This document shows positions 1-10,037 of a stretch of 64,000 bases of DNA, in pieces. A model generated the notes under the pieces. That model was given only the letters and a program-made list of their open reading frames with translations. It was not told the origin of the DNA and did no database searches. This DNA comes from Mastigamoeba balamuthi (lineage: Eukaryota; Evosea; Mastigamoebida; Mastigamoebidae), in NCBI GenBank assembly GCA_902651635.1, contig CACRSC010000091.1, positions 31,588 through 95,587 of the forward strand. Reading direction: 5' to 3'. The stretch's first letter is position 1. Each line of letters begins with the position of its first letter. A program made the translations under genes and the position numbers.

Positions 1-1
1 G

Positions 2-1174
2 GACGAGCAGGGGAGGCTGACGAGGATAGTCAACTACGCGACGGGCAAGGGCGCGCACGTGCTGCTGGACCCGCACAACTACGCGCGGTGGAACGGCAAG
101 ATCATCGGCTCGTCGGACCTCCCCTACGCGCAGTATGTCGAGTTCTGGAAGCGCCTGACGGCGATATTCAAGAGCAACGACATGGTCGTCTTCGGGCTGA
201 TGAACGAGCCCAAGGAGATGGACACGGACCAGTGGTTCGCGGGCGCCAAGGCCGCGTACACGGCGATCCGCGCGGTCACGAAGACGCACCTGATCCTGGT
301 GCCGGGCAACGGCTACACGGGGGCGCACAGCTGGCTGGGGACGTGGTACGGCAAGTCCAACGCCAACGCCTGGGACAGCGCGGGGTTCCCCAAGGACTCG
401 CGGCTGATGATCGAGGTGCACCAGTACCTTGACAGCGACCACTCGGGGACGCACGACGTGTGCGACCCGGCGTCGCAGCAGACCAAGAACATCGAGGGGT
501 TCACGGCGTGGGCCAAGGAGCGCGGGCTCAAGGCCGTCCTGGGCGAGTTCGGCGCCGGCAACAACGCCAACTGCAAGGACGGCATCGCGGCGATGCTCAG
601 CTACATGGAGGCCCACAGCGACGTCTGGTACGGCTGGTCCTGGTGGGCCGCGGGGCCCTGGTGGCAGCCCGACTACTTCCTGTCGCTCGAGGGCACGACA
701 GGCAACGACAAGCCGCAGATGGCGTGGCTCACGGCGCACATCCACTCGGGGGCCGTCGACCCCATCTCGTCCGCCGCGCACGCGTCGAGCAGCTCCGCGC
801 ACCACGCCAGCAGCTCCGCCCAGCCCGTCGTGAGCTCGGAGCACGCGAGCTCTGTGCCCGCCCAGGCGTCGAGCTCTGCGAGGCCCGCTAGCTCGGTCCC
901 GGGGCCTGTTGTGAGCTCCGAGGCTCCGGTCCCGGCGTCGAGCTCGAAGAGGTCGGAGAGCTCTGCGCAGCACGCGAGCAGCTCGAAGAAGTCGGGCAGC
1001 TCTGCGGCGCACGTGAGCAGCTCGGCCAAGCACCAGAGCAGCTCCAAGAAGACCGCGTCGAGCTCGAAGGAGCACGCGGCCAGCTCCACGCCCGCGCACC
1101 ACTCGCACTACTCCAGCTCGGCGGCCGTGGCATTCCCTGCCATCGCCCTGATGACCCTGGTGCTCGCATTCTGA
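2..1174 (+). CDS. GH5 endoglucanase (cellulase), 5' truncated by window edge
   Basis: This is the C-terminal part of a glycoside hydrolase family 5 enzyme that would hydrolyse beta-1,4-glucans outside the cell. The frame is open from base 2, so the start lies upstream; the GTG at 59 is not a start. Visible hallmarks are LDPHNYARW, the acid/base glutamate in GLMNEPKEM, the HQYLDSD strand, and the nucleophile glutamate in VLGEFGAGN, followed by the Trp-rich YGWSWWAAGPWW loop. The last ~130 residues form a Ser/Ala/His/Lys tail rich in SSS and HASSS units. It ends in a short hydrophobic stretch (AVAFPAIALMTLVLAF), which looks like a GPI-attachment signal, so a cell-surface or wall-anchored enzyme is inferred. 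Family assignment is secure from the catalytic motifs; the subfamily (perhaps GH5_5) is a guess. Confidence 0.9.
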   Translation, partial: DEQGRLTRIVNYATGKGAHVLLDPHNYARWNGKIIGSSDLPYAQYVEFWKRLTAIFKSNDMVVFGLMNEPKEMDTDQWFAGAKAAYTAIRAVTKTHLILVPGNGYTGAHSWLGTWYGKSNANAWDSAGFPKDSRLMIEVHQYLDSDHSGTHDVCDPASQQTKNIEGFTAWAKERGLKAVLGEFGAGNNANCKDGIAAMLSYMEAHSDVWYGWSWWAAGPWWQPDYFLSLEGTTGNDKPQMAWLTAHIHSGAVDPISSAAHASSSSAHHASSSAQPVVSSEHASSVPAQASSSARPASSVPGPVVSSEAPVPASSSKRSESSAQHASSSKKSGSSAAHVSSSAKHQSSSKKTASSSKEHAASSTPAHHSHYSSSAAVAFPAIALMTLVLAF

Positions 1175-1479
1175 GTTCGAAGTAGCTAATACAGATCGTG
1201 TTCTCCCAGCGTTTCGTTGTCCTCAGTTTATGAGTATTCACAACACAGCAAATGACAGCTTGGCCGAGCGGTCTAAGGCGATTGACTCGAAATCAATTCT
1301 CCTAACGGAGGCGTAGGTTCAAATCCTGCAGCTGTCGAATAATCATTTTCTCATAAGAGATGCCAGTGCTTTTTATGTGACAGCACGTCATGGTCTATTT
1401 TTGTGCTCTTGATCTCTCTCGATTTACACAGAGCGTTTTGTTTTCGGTGGACACCACCAGCAGAAGATCACTGCTCAAG
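1175..1479. other. Spacer between cellulase and C2-pseudokinase genes
   Basis: Apart from the tRNA-Ser gene this interval holds no recognisable gene. It must contain the cellulase 3' UTR and the upstream region of the C2-pseudokinase gene. An in-frame ATG at 1390 would extend that protein by 30 residues. It sits only ~50 bp after the tRNA, so the ATG at 1480 is preferred. Confidence 0.5.
1254..1337 (+). tRNA. tRNA-Ser(CGA)
   Basis: This is an 84-nt class II tRNA. The 7-bp acceptor stem GACAGCT/AGCTGTC pairs perfectly, with G as discriminator. The anticodon loop CTCGAAA carries CGA, reading UCG. A long variable arm (TCTCCTAACGGAGG) and the T-loop GGTTCAAATCC are present. A TTTT Pol III terminator follows at 1346-1349. 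No intron is seen. Confidence 0.95.
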
Positions 1480-3322
1480 ATGGGTGCATCGTACGCACGT
1501 GAGTACCGCGTCCGCGACGAGGTCCTCGCCACAGTCACCGGTAAGCTCCGCCCCGCCCGTGCCCTCCAGCGCCTCGCCCTGCCGCGTCTGTGCGGGTCCG
1601 CTGACTCGAATGCCAGTCTTTGAGTGCGACGGTGTTCGTCTCAACTCCGACGACTCGGAGCCCTCTGTCTACGTCCGGGCGTTCCTCAACGCCGAGCCCC
1701 GCGCAGCACGCCAGACGTGCGCGATGGCCGCCAGCGCAGCGCAGTGGCACGAGACCCTCGATGCGTTCCGGTACGTTTCACGCGTGTCTCGCCCGTTTAT
1801 GGCGAGGAAAAGTTCCGGAATATGACTCACGTACCCGTCCCTTTATATGCACCCGCAGGGCGAGGCCGAGCCAGACGCTGCACGTACAGGTCATAGCGAG
1901 ACGTGGTGGCAGCAACGCGAGGCGCCAGGACGCCGAGGAGACAATGATGGTACCGATACTCTAATTATGGCATCGGCTCCGCTCACCTCGGCCGCTTTTC
2001 TGTCGTGTTCCGTGTTCGGGCCGCGCACCGCAGGCAGACCTGGAGTTCCCTCTGAGCGGGAGGCAGTGGGTGCACCAGTGGTTCGCCCTCGACAGGTCCC
2101 AGGGCGTGGGCGCGGTCCGCCTGATGGTTCAGTTAACTCCGGTGAGCTGCACCTGCACTCGCCCCGAAATGCCCTCAGACGTCACAGTAGCACTTTCACC
2201 ACGTCTATCAAATCCACTGACGTCACAGTTCACGTGCTTTACAAGAACGCGAGGCCGCTGGACAAGTACGAACTCGGTAATGCGGAGCCGTGGTCACCGT
2301 TCTGCACCGGGCAGAACGCGCTCAACAAAGAGACGTTCAGAAACGTCGAGGTTAAGTCCATTCGCAAGGCCTCGATGGACGCAAAGCAACGACGTGCTCT
2401 CGAGCACGACCTGAGCCACCTGTGAGCAACCGCCCCGCGTCTGTGTAACGAAAGTCGTCACCGCTGACCACGCGTTACTCGCCCTCCGACCTTTCAGGAA
2501 GAAGCTGAACCACCCGCACCTCGTGAACCTCGTGGAGCTCGTAAGGTCGCCCAGCAGAGAGGTCCTCGTCCTGGAGCAGTGCGTATTTTAAAACGTGTTC
2601 TCTACTTCCACCCTGCTCACGTGGGCTCGCTCGCAGCTGGGGGTTCGGCGACCTCGAGTCCGAGATGGCCTCGGGCACGCAGTTCACAGAGTCGCAGGCG
2701 TGCGACATCTTCTGCCAGGTGCTCGAGGCCACGTGCTACCTGCACCACAGAGGGGTTGTTCACCAGGGCATCCGCCCGCGAAACGTGCTGTTCACGTCGC
2801 CCGCACGGACTGACGTGAAGCTCGCGCCCTTCGTGCTCTCAGGCGAGGCCAACTGCGAGAGTGCGTCCCAGCCAGCTTCATTGGCGTGGCACTTACGTCC
2901 CCGAGCAGCCCAGATGTCGCTGAGCTCCGAGTCGCCCTGCTACACCGCCCCGGAGGTCCTCGAGTGCAAGCGATTCACAGAGGCCTGCGACATGTGGGCG
3001 CTCGGCGTGCTGTTCTTCACACTCCTGTGCGGAGAGGCGCCGTTCCACGCGTCCACGCTCGAGGGGTTCCATGCGGTGCTGCGGTCTGGATGCTTCACGA
3101 TGAACCAGAAGGGGTGGCACAACGTGGGCCCCCAGCCCAAGGTACCGCGCCAGTTGGATCGCGTTTCATACGCTCACCAGCGTTTTCAATCTGCAGGAGT
3201 GCGTTGCTCGACTACTCGTCGCAAACCCGCAGAAGAGAATGACGGGCACAGAGTGCATGCTCTTCTGGAGCGAAAGGTGTCATAAGGAACAAGAGGGAAT
3301 TCTCTCCCGCCTGTTGTTGTAA
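1480..3322 (+). CDS. C2-domain protein with degenerate protein kinase domain (pseudokinase)
   Basis: Spliced product is ~418 aa from nine exons; introns at 1541-1616, 1771-1858, 1950-2033, 2142-2245, 2422-2497, 2579-2636, 2861-2905 and 3142-3196 (exon total 1257 nt). Residues ~10-138 resemble a C2 Ca/lipid-binding domain (ATVTVFECDGVRL, PSVYVRAFL, QTLHVQVI, GVGAVRLMVQLTP). After DKYELG a CaMK-like kinase fold follows: VEVKSIRK keeps the ATP lysine, LNHPHLVNLVELV is helix C/beta 4, and CYTAPEVLE and DMWALGVLFF are typical C-lobe. However, the glycine loop is replaced by AEPWSPFCT, HRD is HQG (catalytic Asp lost), and DFG is PFV. It is therefore probably catalytically dead and a membrane-recruited scaffold or regulator. 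Introns 4 and 7 have less certain acceptors. Confidence 0.75.
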
Positions 3323-3461
3323 GATAGAGAACATACAAGTCAAGCTATTTGCTGTCTGCTGCCATTCCCACGGACGCTTGAACGTCCGCCTCGAGAGTTT
3401 TTATACAGAGCGCATCCATAAGCAAAACAGATGCGTGGGGCGGCACCTGACCTGGATTCAC

Positions 3462-5947
3462 TCAAAACGCGACATGGAGTCCGCTGCTCTCGGCGACGGA
3501 CGTTGTGTCGGTCCCCTCGGCTGGAATCTCTGGGGCCAAGTGGTGCTCGTAGTCGTTGACGGACCAGGCAGCGCGTGGAGCGGCCTCGTTCTTGACGAAC
3601 ACGCTGCGCTGGCGCCACTCGACGCCGTACTTTGCCGGCTCTCCCGTCGCCTCGAGCTGCTCGTGGACCTCGGGGGTGACCGTCGTCACGCACATGGGGG
3701 TCTCGTCGGGGGCCAGAAGCACAGCGGCCTCGCTGTTGCCGCCCTTGTACCTGCCAGAGTCCTCCATGCGCTGCGCCAGGTTCACCACGGCCCCGTACAC
3801 GTCGGCGTTGCTCATGTTCTCCGTGTGCACGACTCCAATGCTCGCCTTGCCCGTCGAGATGCCGATCCTGAGCTTGAGGCCCTCGCTCGGGAATCCCGTC
3901 ACTCTCTTGCGCAGCTCCTGCGTCGCATGCTCAGCCGTGGGTAGGGCAGCGCGGCAGAGGGAGGACTGACCTTGTTGACCCTGGGGAGGTTCCTGACGAT
4001 GAGCCTCGAGCACATGAACGCGCGCTTGCACAGGTCTGCGGGGTCGTCGTCGGCTGTGGCGAACCCGAACGCGGCCATGAACCCGTCGCCCAGCCGCTTG
4101 GTGAGCCCCTTGTGCTTGAACACGGGGCTCTCGAGGCCCGACAGGAAGACCTGGAGGATGGTCTGCAGGCTGCCCTCGCGCTCGACGCAGTGCGCTGAGA
4201 ACTTGACGATGTCGACGAACATGACCGACACGTTCTTGAAGCGCAGCTGCGTCTTGTGGACGCCCTTGTCAAAGTCCTCCTTGCTCATCCCCACGAACAC
4301 GCTGGGGAAGAAGAGCTTCAGCTCCCTGTTGCACGCGGCCACCTCGTCCACGGCGGTCCCCACGCGGTCGAGCTCGGAGAACCACACGGTCAGCTCGTAC
4401 GCCTTCTGCCTCTGCTGTGCCCGCAGCACAGCCATCATGTCCACCTCGCCGTCGCTGTTCCTGACGTTGAGCGCCTCGCCGTCGACCAGGTCGTCGCGGA
4501 GCCACAGCACGGTCCTCTCGATCCTCCGCAGGCCGAACAGCACCAGCCCCACGACGACCACGACCGCTGCGCCCCCGACCACGACCGCTGCGCCCATCAC
4601 AGCCCCGGACGCCCGCAAGGTCGCCAGCCGCGCCTCGTCGAAGAAGGCCTTGTCCCCGACGGTGGCGATGTAGAGCCTCAGGCCGAACGCCGACACCACC
4701 GCCGTGGTGGCCACGACGTAGTCCCCGCGGTCTCTGATCGCCGTCTGCCCGTCCTGGAGGCTCTCGCGCTGCAGGTCCGCGAACGTCCGCCTGACGACCT
4801 CGAGCGACGACTCGTTGGCCCGGATCAGCCGTAGCCGCGTGTTGTTGTACCTCGCGTCCGGAGCGGTGATGTTCTCCATGCTCGACATCATCATCAGGCC
4901 GTCCGGGGCCATCAGGAACACGCCGGCGATGCCGCTGCCCTGGGCCGCGACGTACGACTCGGAGAGGAACTCGGGCTTGAGCGAGATGACCACGATGCCC
5001 GTGGGGCTCCTGCTGCTCCTGTTCTGCGTGATCGGCGCGAATATGGCGGTGCTGATGACCGTCCCCACCGGGTTTGTCGCGATGTCCTTCCACACGGGCG
5101 TGCCCGCCTGAAACGCGCCCCAGCGGTCCTGCCCCAGGGCCTCGATGGTCCGGAACTGCGTCGAGAGCTCCGTGGACGCGTCCGCAGGGTACCGCGCCCG
5201 CGTGGCCACGTACTGGCCCAACGTCGAGTTCCAGCTGTGGATCGTCGCCCAGCACATTCCCTAATCGGGACCGTTACTCGATTGGGCTCCCCAGCCGAAT
5301 AACAATGCAAACGCGTCGAAGGGGAATAATGACCCCGTGTCTCCCCTGCCCCTGGGAGATGAGCCTGGGCGCGGGGCGCGCACCCTGGCGGTCGAGGCGA
5401 AGCAGGGCTGCAGCACAGCGACGTCGCTGGAGCTGCGCGTCGCCAGCATGAACCCGTTTCGGACGTATATCGCCACGTTCTTGCCGCAGACGGGCTCCAG
5501 GGACGCGCTGGCCCACGCGTTGCCCGTGCGCCCCACGAGCTGCCCGTACTCGTCGGCCGTCTCGGGCAGCGAGCCCGCCCACTGCGCGTGCCTCTGCGCG
5601 AGGCCCTCGCACCTGGCCAGCTGCAGGGTCATCAGCTGGTGCGAGCTCTCGGCCCTGCGCAGCAGCGCCTCGTCGCGCCTCTGGGCGCTCAGGGCGCTGA
5701 GCTTGCCGATGTTGATGCACGAGACGGCCACCACGGGGACCACCAGGGCGAACGTGGTGACCGCTGCGACGATGCTGGTGAGCGGGATGTGCCTGCAGAT
5801 GGCCCTGTGCGGCTTCAGGCGGCCCAGGAAGGCCGGGCCCAGGCCCGCGGAGGCGTCCGAGGCGAACGAGTGGCGCAGCGAGCTCAGCGACCAGGTCGAC
5901 GACTCGGCCGAGACCGAGGCGGACGGGACCGGGTGCACACGTTTCAT
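3462..5947 (-). CDS. Receptor-type class III adenylyl cyclase
   Basis: This would make cAMP from ATP at the plasma membrane. Three exons (5947-5384, 5260-3971, 3929-3462) encode ~773 aa. A first membrane span lies at ~55-78 and a second, very Val-rich, at ~408-432. They enclose an extracellular region of ~330 residues that probably forms a dCache-like sensor. A short linker leads to the catalytic domain (~525-700): VSVMFVDIVKFS and RLGDGFMAAFG carry the two metal-binding Asp residues, followed by RIGISTGKASIG and DVYGAVVNLAQRME. The Lys before RLGD and the Asp of DVYG sit at the purine-selecting positions and match adenylyl rather than guanylyl cyclases. It needs homodimerisation, as expected for one catalytic domain. 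The two introns (5261-5383, 3930-3970) give exact frame continuity. A TATA-like box lies 64 nt upstream of the ATG. Confidence 0.9.
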
Positions 5948-6010
5948 TGGCTCGGAGGGAGTGAAAGAGGAGCTCAGGGAAATAAAGGCGGTGGCTTGAA
6001 ATGCCCGCCC

Positions 6011-6018
6011 TATTTATA
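6011..6018 (-). promoter_or_regulatory. TATA-like box of the adenylyl cyclase gene
   Basis: TATAAATA on the minus strand lies in a GC-rich setting 64 nt before the cyclase ATG at 5947. The position suits a TATA box given a short 5' UTR. There is no transcript evidence. Confidence 0.5.
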
Positions 6019-6089
6019 GCCCCGAGGGAGCAGTGACAGATCACCCGATCGGGCCAGGGAGATTGTGAGACAGGAATCCCCCTCATCCG

Positions 6090-6250
6090 AATCTCGGTCG
6101 AGACTGCGGGGCGATAGAGCGCATCTTCCCTCGTGCCATTGCCGTGGCAACGAAGATATATATGTGAGTGCCCGTGAGTCCAGTGTTGAGACTGGGCAGT
6201 GATAGAGCACCTCTTCCCCCGTGCACACTGCCGGGGCACCAAAGCTATGG
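6090..6250. repeat. Imperfect ~80-bp tandem repeat upstream of the cyclase
   Basis: Two diverged units start near 6102 and 6185. They share the order GAGACT, then GATAGAGC, then TCTTCCC.CGTGC, then TGCCG.GGCA. Their role is unknown; they could be decayed promoter elements or a relic repeat. Confidence 0.5.
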
Positions 6251-6592
6251 GCGCCCTGGATCAGTGTGTGTGTGTGTGGTCTTATTTCCCCCAGATCGTG
6301 ATATTCCCATCGCGACCCTCCGTGGAAAGGGTCTTCTTCCCTGCACAGCAGTGCCTTGCTGGCTCCCCGGCCCATTCCCCACTCCCAGCCGTGAATCAGA
6401 TCTCTCACCCCCTCTTCGTGGCCCACAGGACCTGCGCAGCCACGCCCATGCCCTCCCCCTCCCCCCCAACGCCAGAAAGAGGCTACGTGCGGCGGTGTTG
6501 TCGTTGAGCAGCCCTTGTATTGTGTTGGGCCCACTGCGCCAATCTTCGGGGGGACGGCCAGAGGGGCCCCAGCTGCATGCTGGGCCAGGGGC

Positions 6593-7405
6593 GGGGGGGG
6601 GGGGGGGGGGGGGNNNNNNNNNNNNNNNNNNNNNNNNNNNNNNNNNNNNNNNNNNNNNNNNNNNNNNNNNNNNNNNNNNNNNNNNNNNNNNNNNNNNNNN
6701 NNNNNNNNNNNNNNNNNNNNNNNNNNNNNNNNNNNNNNNNNNNNNNNNNNNNNNNNNNNNNNNNNNNNNNNNNNNNNNNNNNNNNNNNNNNNNNNNNNNN
6801 NNNNNNNNNNNNNNNNNNNNNNNNNNNNNNNNNNNNNNNNNNNNNNNNNNNNNNNNNNNNNNNNNNNNNNNNNNNNNNNNNNNNNNNNNNNNNNNNNNNN
6901 NNNNNNNNNNNNNNNNNNNNNNNNNNNNNNNNNNNNNNNNNNNNNNNNNNNNNNNNNNNNNNNNNNNNNNNNNNNNNNNNNNNNNNNNNNNNNNNNNNNN
7001 NNNNNNNNNNNNNNNNNNNNNNNNNNNNNNNNNNNNNNNNNNNNNNNNNNNNNNNNNNNNNNNNNNNNNNNNNNNNNNNNNNNNNNNNNNNNNNNNNNNN
7101 NNNNNNNNNNNNNNNNNNNNNNNNNNNNNNNNNNNNNNNNNNNNNNNNNNNNNNNNNNNNNNNNNNNNNNNNNNNNNNNNNNNNNNNNNNNNNNNNNNNN
7201 NNNNNNNNNNNNNNNNNNNNNNNNNNNNNNNNNNNNNNNNNNNNNNNNNNNNNNNNNNNNNNNNNNNNNNNNNNNNNNNNNNNNNNNNNNNNNNNNNNNN
7301 NNNNNNNNNNNNNNNNNNNNNNNNNNNNNNNNNNNNNNNNNNNNNNNNNNNNNNNNNNNNNNNNNNNNNNNNNNNNNNNNNNNNNNNNNNNNNNNNNNNN
7401 NNNNN
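6593..7405. other. 21-base poly-G run followed by a 792-base assembly gap
   Basis: A G-run at 6593-6613 leads directly into Ns (6614-7405). The sequence resumes in G/A-rich DNA. The gap probably results from failure to read through a homopolymer; its true length is unknown. No gene can be called across it, and long open frames here are artefacts of the Ns. Confidence 0.95.
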
Positions 7406-8048
7406 CGAGCCACTGGAGGGGGAGGGGGGCAGAGGCGGGAAGGGGCCGCACAGCTTTGGGTGTTGCCATTGCGCTCGCGGTTGGAGCTGAAGAGCGGTTT
7501 GATAACAGAAATGCCCTGCAAGATATTTGAGGGTATCGTATCTCCCGCAATATCTTGTCTGACCGAGCTTATTGTGGCGACGGTCATTTTTTCTGGTGTT
7601 CGCGGTGAGAATGGCGAATGAGAGGATCAATGAATGAGCACTCCTCGCATAGGAGCTCTTCGTGCGTGGTTCTTGTCCCAGTTCTGTCTGATTAGTGATT
7701 TTGTGTAAGCATCTGTGGCCGAGTCGGTCCAAGGCGCTGCATTCAGGTTGCAGTCTCGCAAGAGGCCTGGGTTCGAATCCCAGCGGATGCATTATTTATT
7801 CTCTACGTTCCTTTTTCTTCTGGCCTTTGGCCTCAATTCGGCATCCCTTCCACGGTGAATAGGTGTCAAGACAACGTCTTTGCGCCACAGTAGCTTGCTC
7901 TCAAACCCACATTCACGCCCGTGCTCTCCAGTCATTGAAGCACCTCAGTTATCTTAGCAGAGTTTGTGGGATGCCGTATTTCTGTGTTGCTTGTACGGTT
8001 CTCCCCAACTCAAACACAAAGAGTACTTGAGCTTCTGGGTAAGTGGTA
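7406..8048. other. Spacer around tRNA-Leu
   Basis: Apart from the tRNA-Leu gene at 7709-7791 I see no coding potential here. There are two GATAT-type motifs (7522, 7550) and ordinary mixed-composition sequence leading to the 3' end of the nucleotide-sugar transporter gene. Confidence 0.5.
7709..7791 (+). tRNA. tRNA-Leu(CAG)
   Basis: This is an 83-nt class II tRNA. The acceptor stem GCATCTG/CGGATGC closes, with A as discriminator. The anticodon loop TTCAGGT contains CAG, reading CUG, which is the dominant Leu codon in this GC-rich DNA. It has a variable arm and the T-loop GGTTCGAATCC. A T-run follows about 20 nt downstream. Confidence 0.95.
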
Positions 8049-9315
8049 TCAAACAGGCGGTATCTGGTCCCTGCCTGTCTCCATCGGCACAGGAGTGGGC
8101 TCGATCACCAGCATGGGCAGGGGCGACGACGCCTTGCCTAGCGTGGAGGCCAGCGACGGGGGGCCCACGGCGGGGGCGACGTCGGCGTAGTTGAAGATGC
8201 TGAGGACGACCATGGCGACGCCGATCCAGAAGACGCTGCCGAGGTCGGCGCCGAGCAGCGGCAGGCTGAGCATCGACGTCGTGCAGATGGCCACGGCCGT
8301 GGCGAAGCCCTTGACGATGTTGTCCGTGTACTTCATGACGACGGCGACGAGGATGCCGCCGACGGCGCCGACGACGACGATGACCATCGAGACGAGCGAG
8401 TGCCCCGTGAAGAAGCCCTCGTCGAGCACGCGGCCGCCGTCAAAGACCAGCACCGAGACCAGCGCGAACGCCGAGCCGTATATCGAGAGGTGGAAGTTGC
8501 GCTCCCAGATGGTCGACCGCGCGTCCTTGAGCAGGCGCTCCGTCACGGTCCCCGAGACGCCCGACGTCGTCACCATCGCCAGCACCGCCAGCACGCCGAC
8601 GCCGTTGCTCTCGGTCTCGGACCCGCCGCGCTTGGACGACGGTGTCTCGATGAGGATCGCCGCCAGGACCAGCAGGCAGAGCGCGCGCCACTGGTTGGTC
8701 GAGAGGCGCTTGCCCAGCATCAGGACGCCGAAGACGGCCGCCGTCAGCGTCTTGAGCTGCGCCAGCACGCTGAACACGCCCGCCTCGAGGTTCTGCAGGC
8801 CCACAAACTGCAGCACGTTCTGTATGAAGTACAGCAGCGCGGGGACGGCCGTCGGCAGGCTCGTCCTGCGCTCGGTTCCGATTCACACTGTCAGGCGCGC
8901 GATATACGCCTTGAAGGAAATAGGAAACAATATCTAGCCGTACACAGAAAGTTCATTTTTAGTGCACGGAATCTCCCACCTGTTACTGAAGCGCAAAAAA
9001 ATGAAGGCGGGGTGCGGAATCGAACCTGAGACTGTTGAGGAACATGTCGGTGACGGGGGTGCCGCGGTCCTTGTGGGAGCGCAGCAGCAGCATGGCGGTG
9101 GCGCTGATGGCCATCTTGACGAGCTCGCCCAGGAAGACGCAGGTGCCGAGGATGTACTTGTCGTGGCGCACGCCCCGCGAGTACCGCATCAGCAGCACGT
9201 ACGTCGAGTTCTGCGCGACCATCGCCACCAGGGCCATGGCCGCGACGCGGTTGGCGAGCAGGAACAGGCGCGCGCGCGTGAACACGGCGGCCGACAGCAG
9301 GCTGTCCGAACCCAT
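8049..9315 (-). CDS. Nucleotide-sugar transporter (SLC35A-like)
   Basis: This multi-span Golgi/ER carrier would exchange a UDP- or CMP-sugar for the nucleoside monophosphate, feeding glycosylation. Two exons (9315-9026 and 8865-8049) encode ~368 aa around a 160-nt intron. The diagnostic segment lies at the junction and just after it: SLRTSLPTAVPALLYFIQN, then VGLQNLEAGVFSVLAQLK and AVFGVLMLGKRLS. It is followed by repeated hydrophobic helices and the C-terminal YTDNIVKGFATAVAI motif typical of the family. The start is taken at MGSDSLLS; an upstream exon is possible because the reading frame is open 5' of it. The sugar specificity cannot be told. Confidence 0.88.
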
Positions 9316-10037
9316 CTGCACCGGCTGGGCGAAAATCTGTTTTGTGTATCTCACCGGAGATTCGCGATTTATCGTGGGCCGATATTTGCTGCCTGCTGGG
9401 TCCGGACGAGGATGGTCCGCACAGCTGTGTCGACGCTTCGCTGCCACAGGGCGTGTGGCGATATCTTGGAGAGGAGGCCACGGAGTCCCGCGGACCAAAG
9501 GCTCCGGGATCCACGAGCGACGGCCCTGTCGCAGCGAACCCATCACTCGTCCCCAGCACCACCACGGTCCCTCGGTCTGGTTCTGGGGACCCAGACCAGC
9601 AGCGTCCTCCCCCGTCCGGAAGCTCCCACCCTGCAGGCCAGCGCACCCCCTTGACATCCGACCACCCGAGCGCCGTCAGCGAGTGCGCCACGCCACCGAG
9701 CACGGGCGGCGGAGGAGCGAAGCGGTCTGGCAGGAGCGGAGGGACACTCAGGGGCCCTCTGGGAGCACATGTGCCGCGGACCACCAACGCAGAGCAATGC
9801 CAGGGAGAACAAAGGCGTGGCTGCCGAGGTGCTACGGTGTTCCGATCAAGGAACCCGGCAGCGTCTTCCCGATAGTGCTTGCTGATCAACTCTCAACTCA
9901 GCGGATCTGTCCGAGAGGCCCCTCCCCAAATGGAGCAAAGAGACCCGCTGCGGGGTTCAAATATTTGAATTTGCCAACCCGTGAACCCGCGGACGCACTA
10001 ATAATAGCAGAGCGCGCCTCGCGAGCGGCACCACGAG
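9316..10037. promoter_or_regulatory. Divergent intergenic region between transporter and ankyrin/calpain gene
   Basis: About 720 bp lie between two divergently transcribed starts, so both promoters should lie here. There is no convincing open frame. Two GATAT-type motifs occur (9381 and 9460-9465) and an AT-rich patch lies just before the ATG at 10038. I see no repeat or RNA gene. Confidence 0.4.

Noticed and set aside
2246-2421. Possible intron at 2276-2329 in the C2-pseudokinase gene
   Set aside because: Reading through gives exactly the 30-residue spacing between YELG and VEVK expected for a kinase N-lobe, so the segment is kept as coding.
6168-7792. Several long open frames across the N gap
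   Set aside because: They are created by untranslated Ns and GC-rich flanks; nothing in the readable ends resembles a protein domain.
8986-9030. tRNA-like 3' half (GGTTCGATTCC followed by a T-run) on the minus strand
   Set aside because: The box B-like string is the donor region of the transporter intron. The T-stem does not pair, and no A box, anticodon arm or acceptor partner is present.
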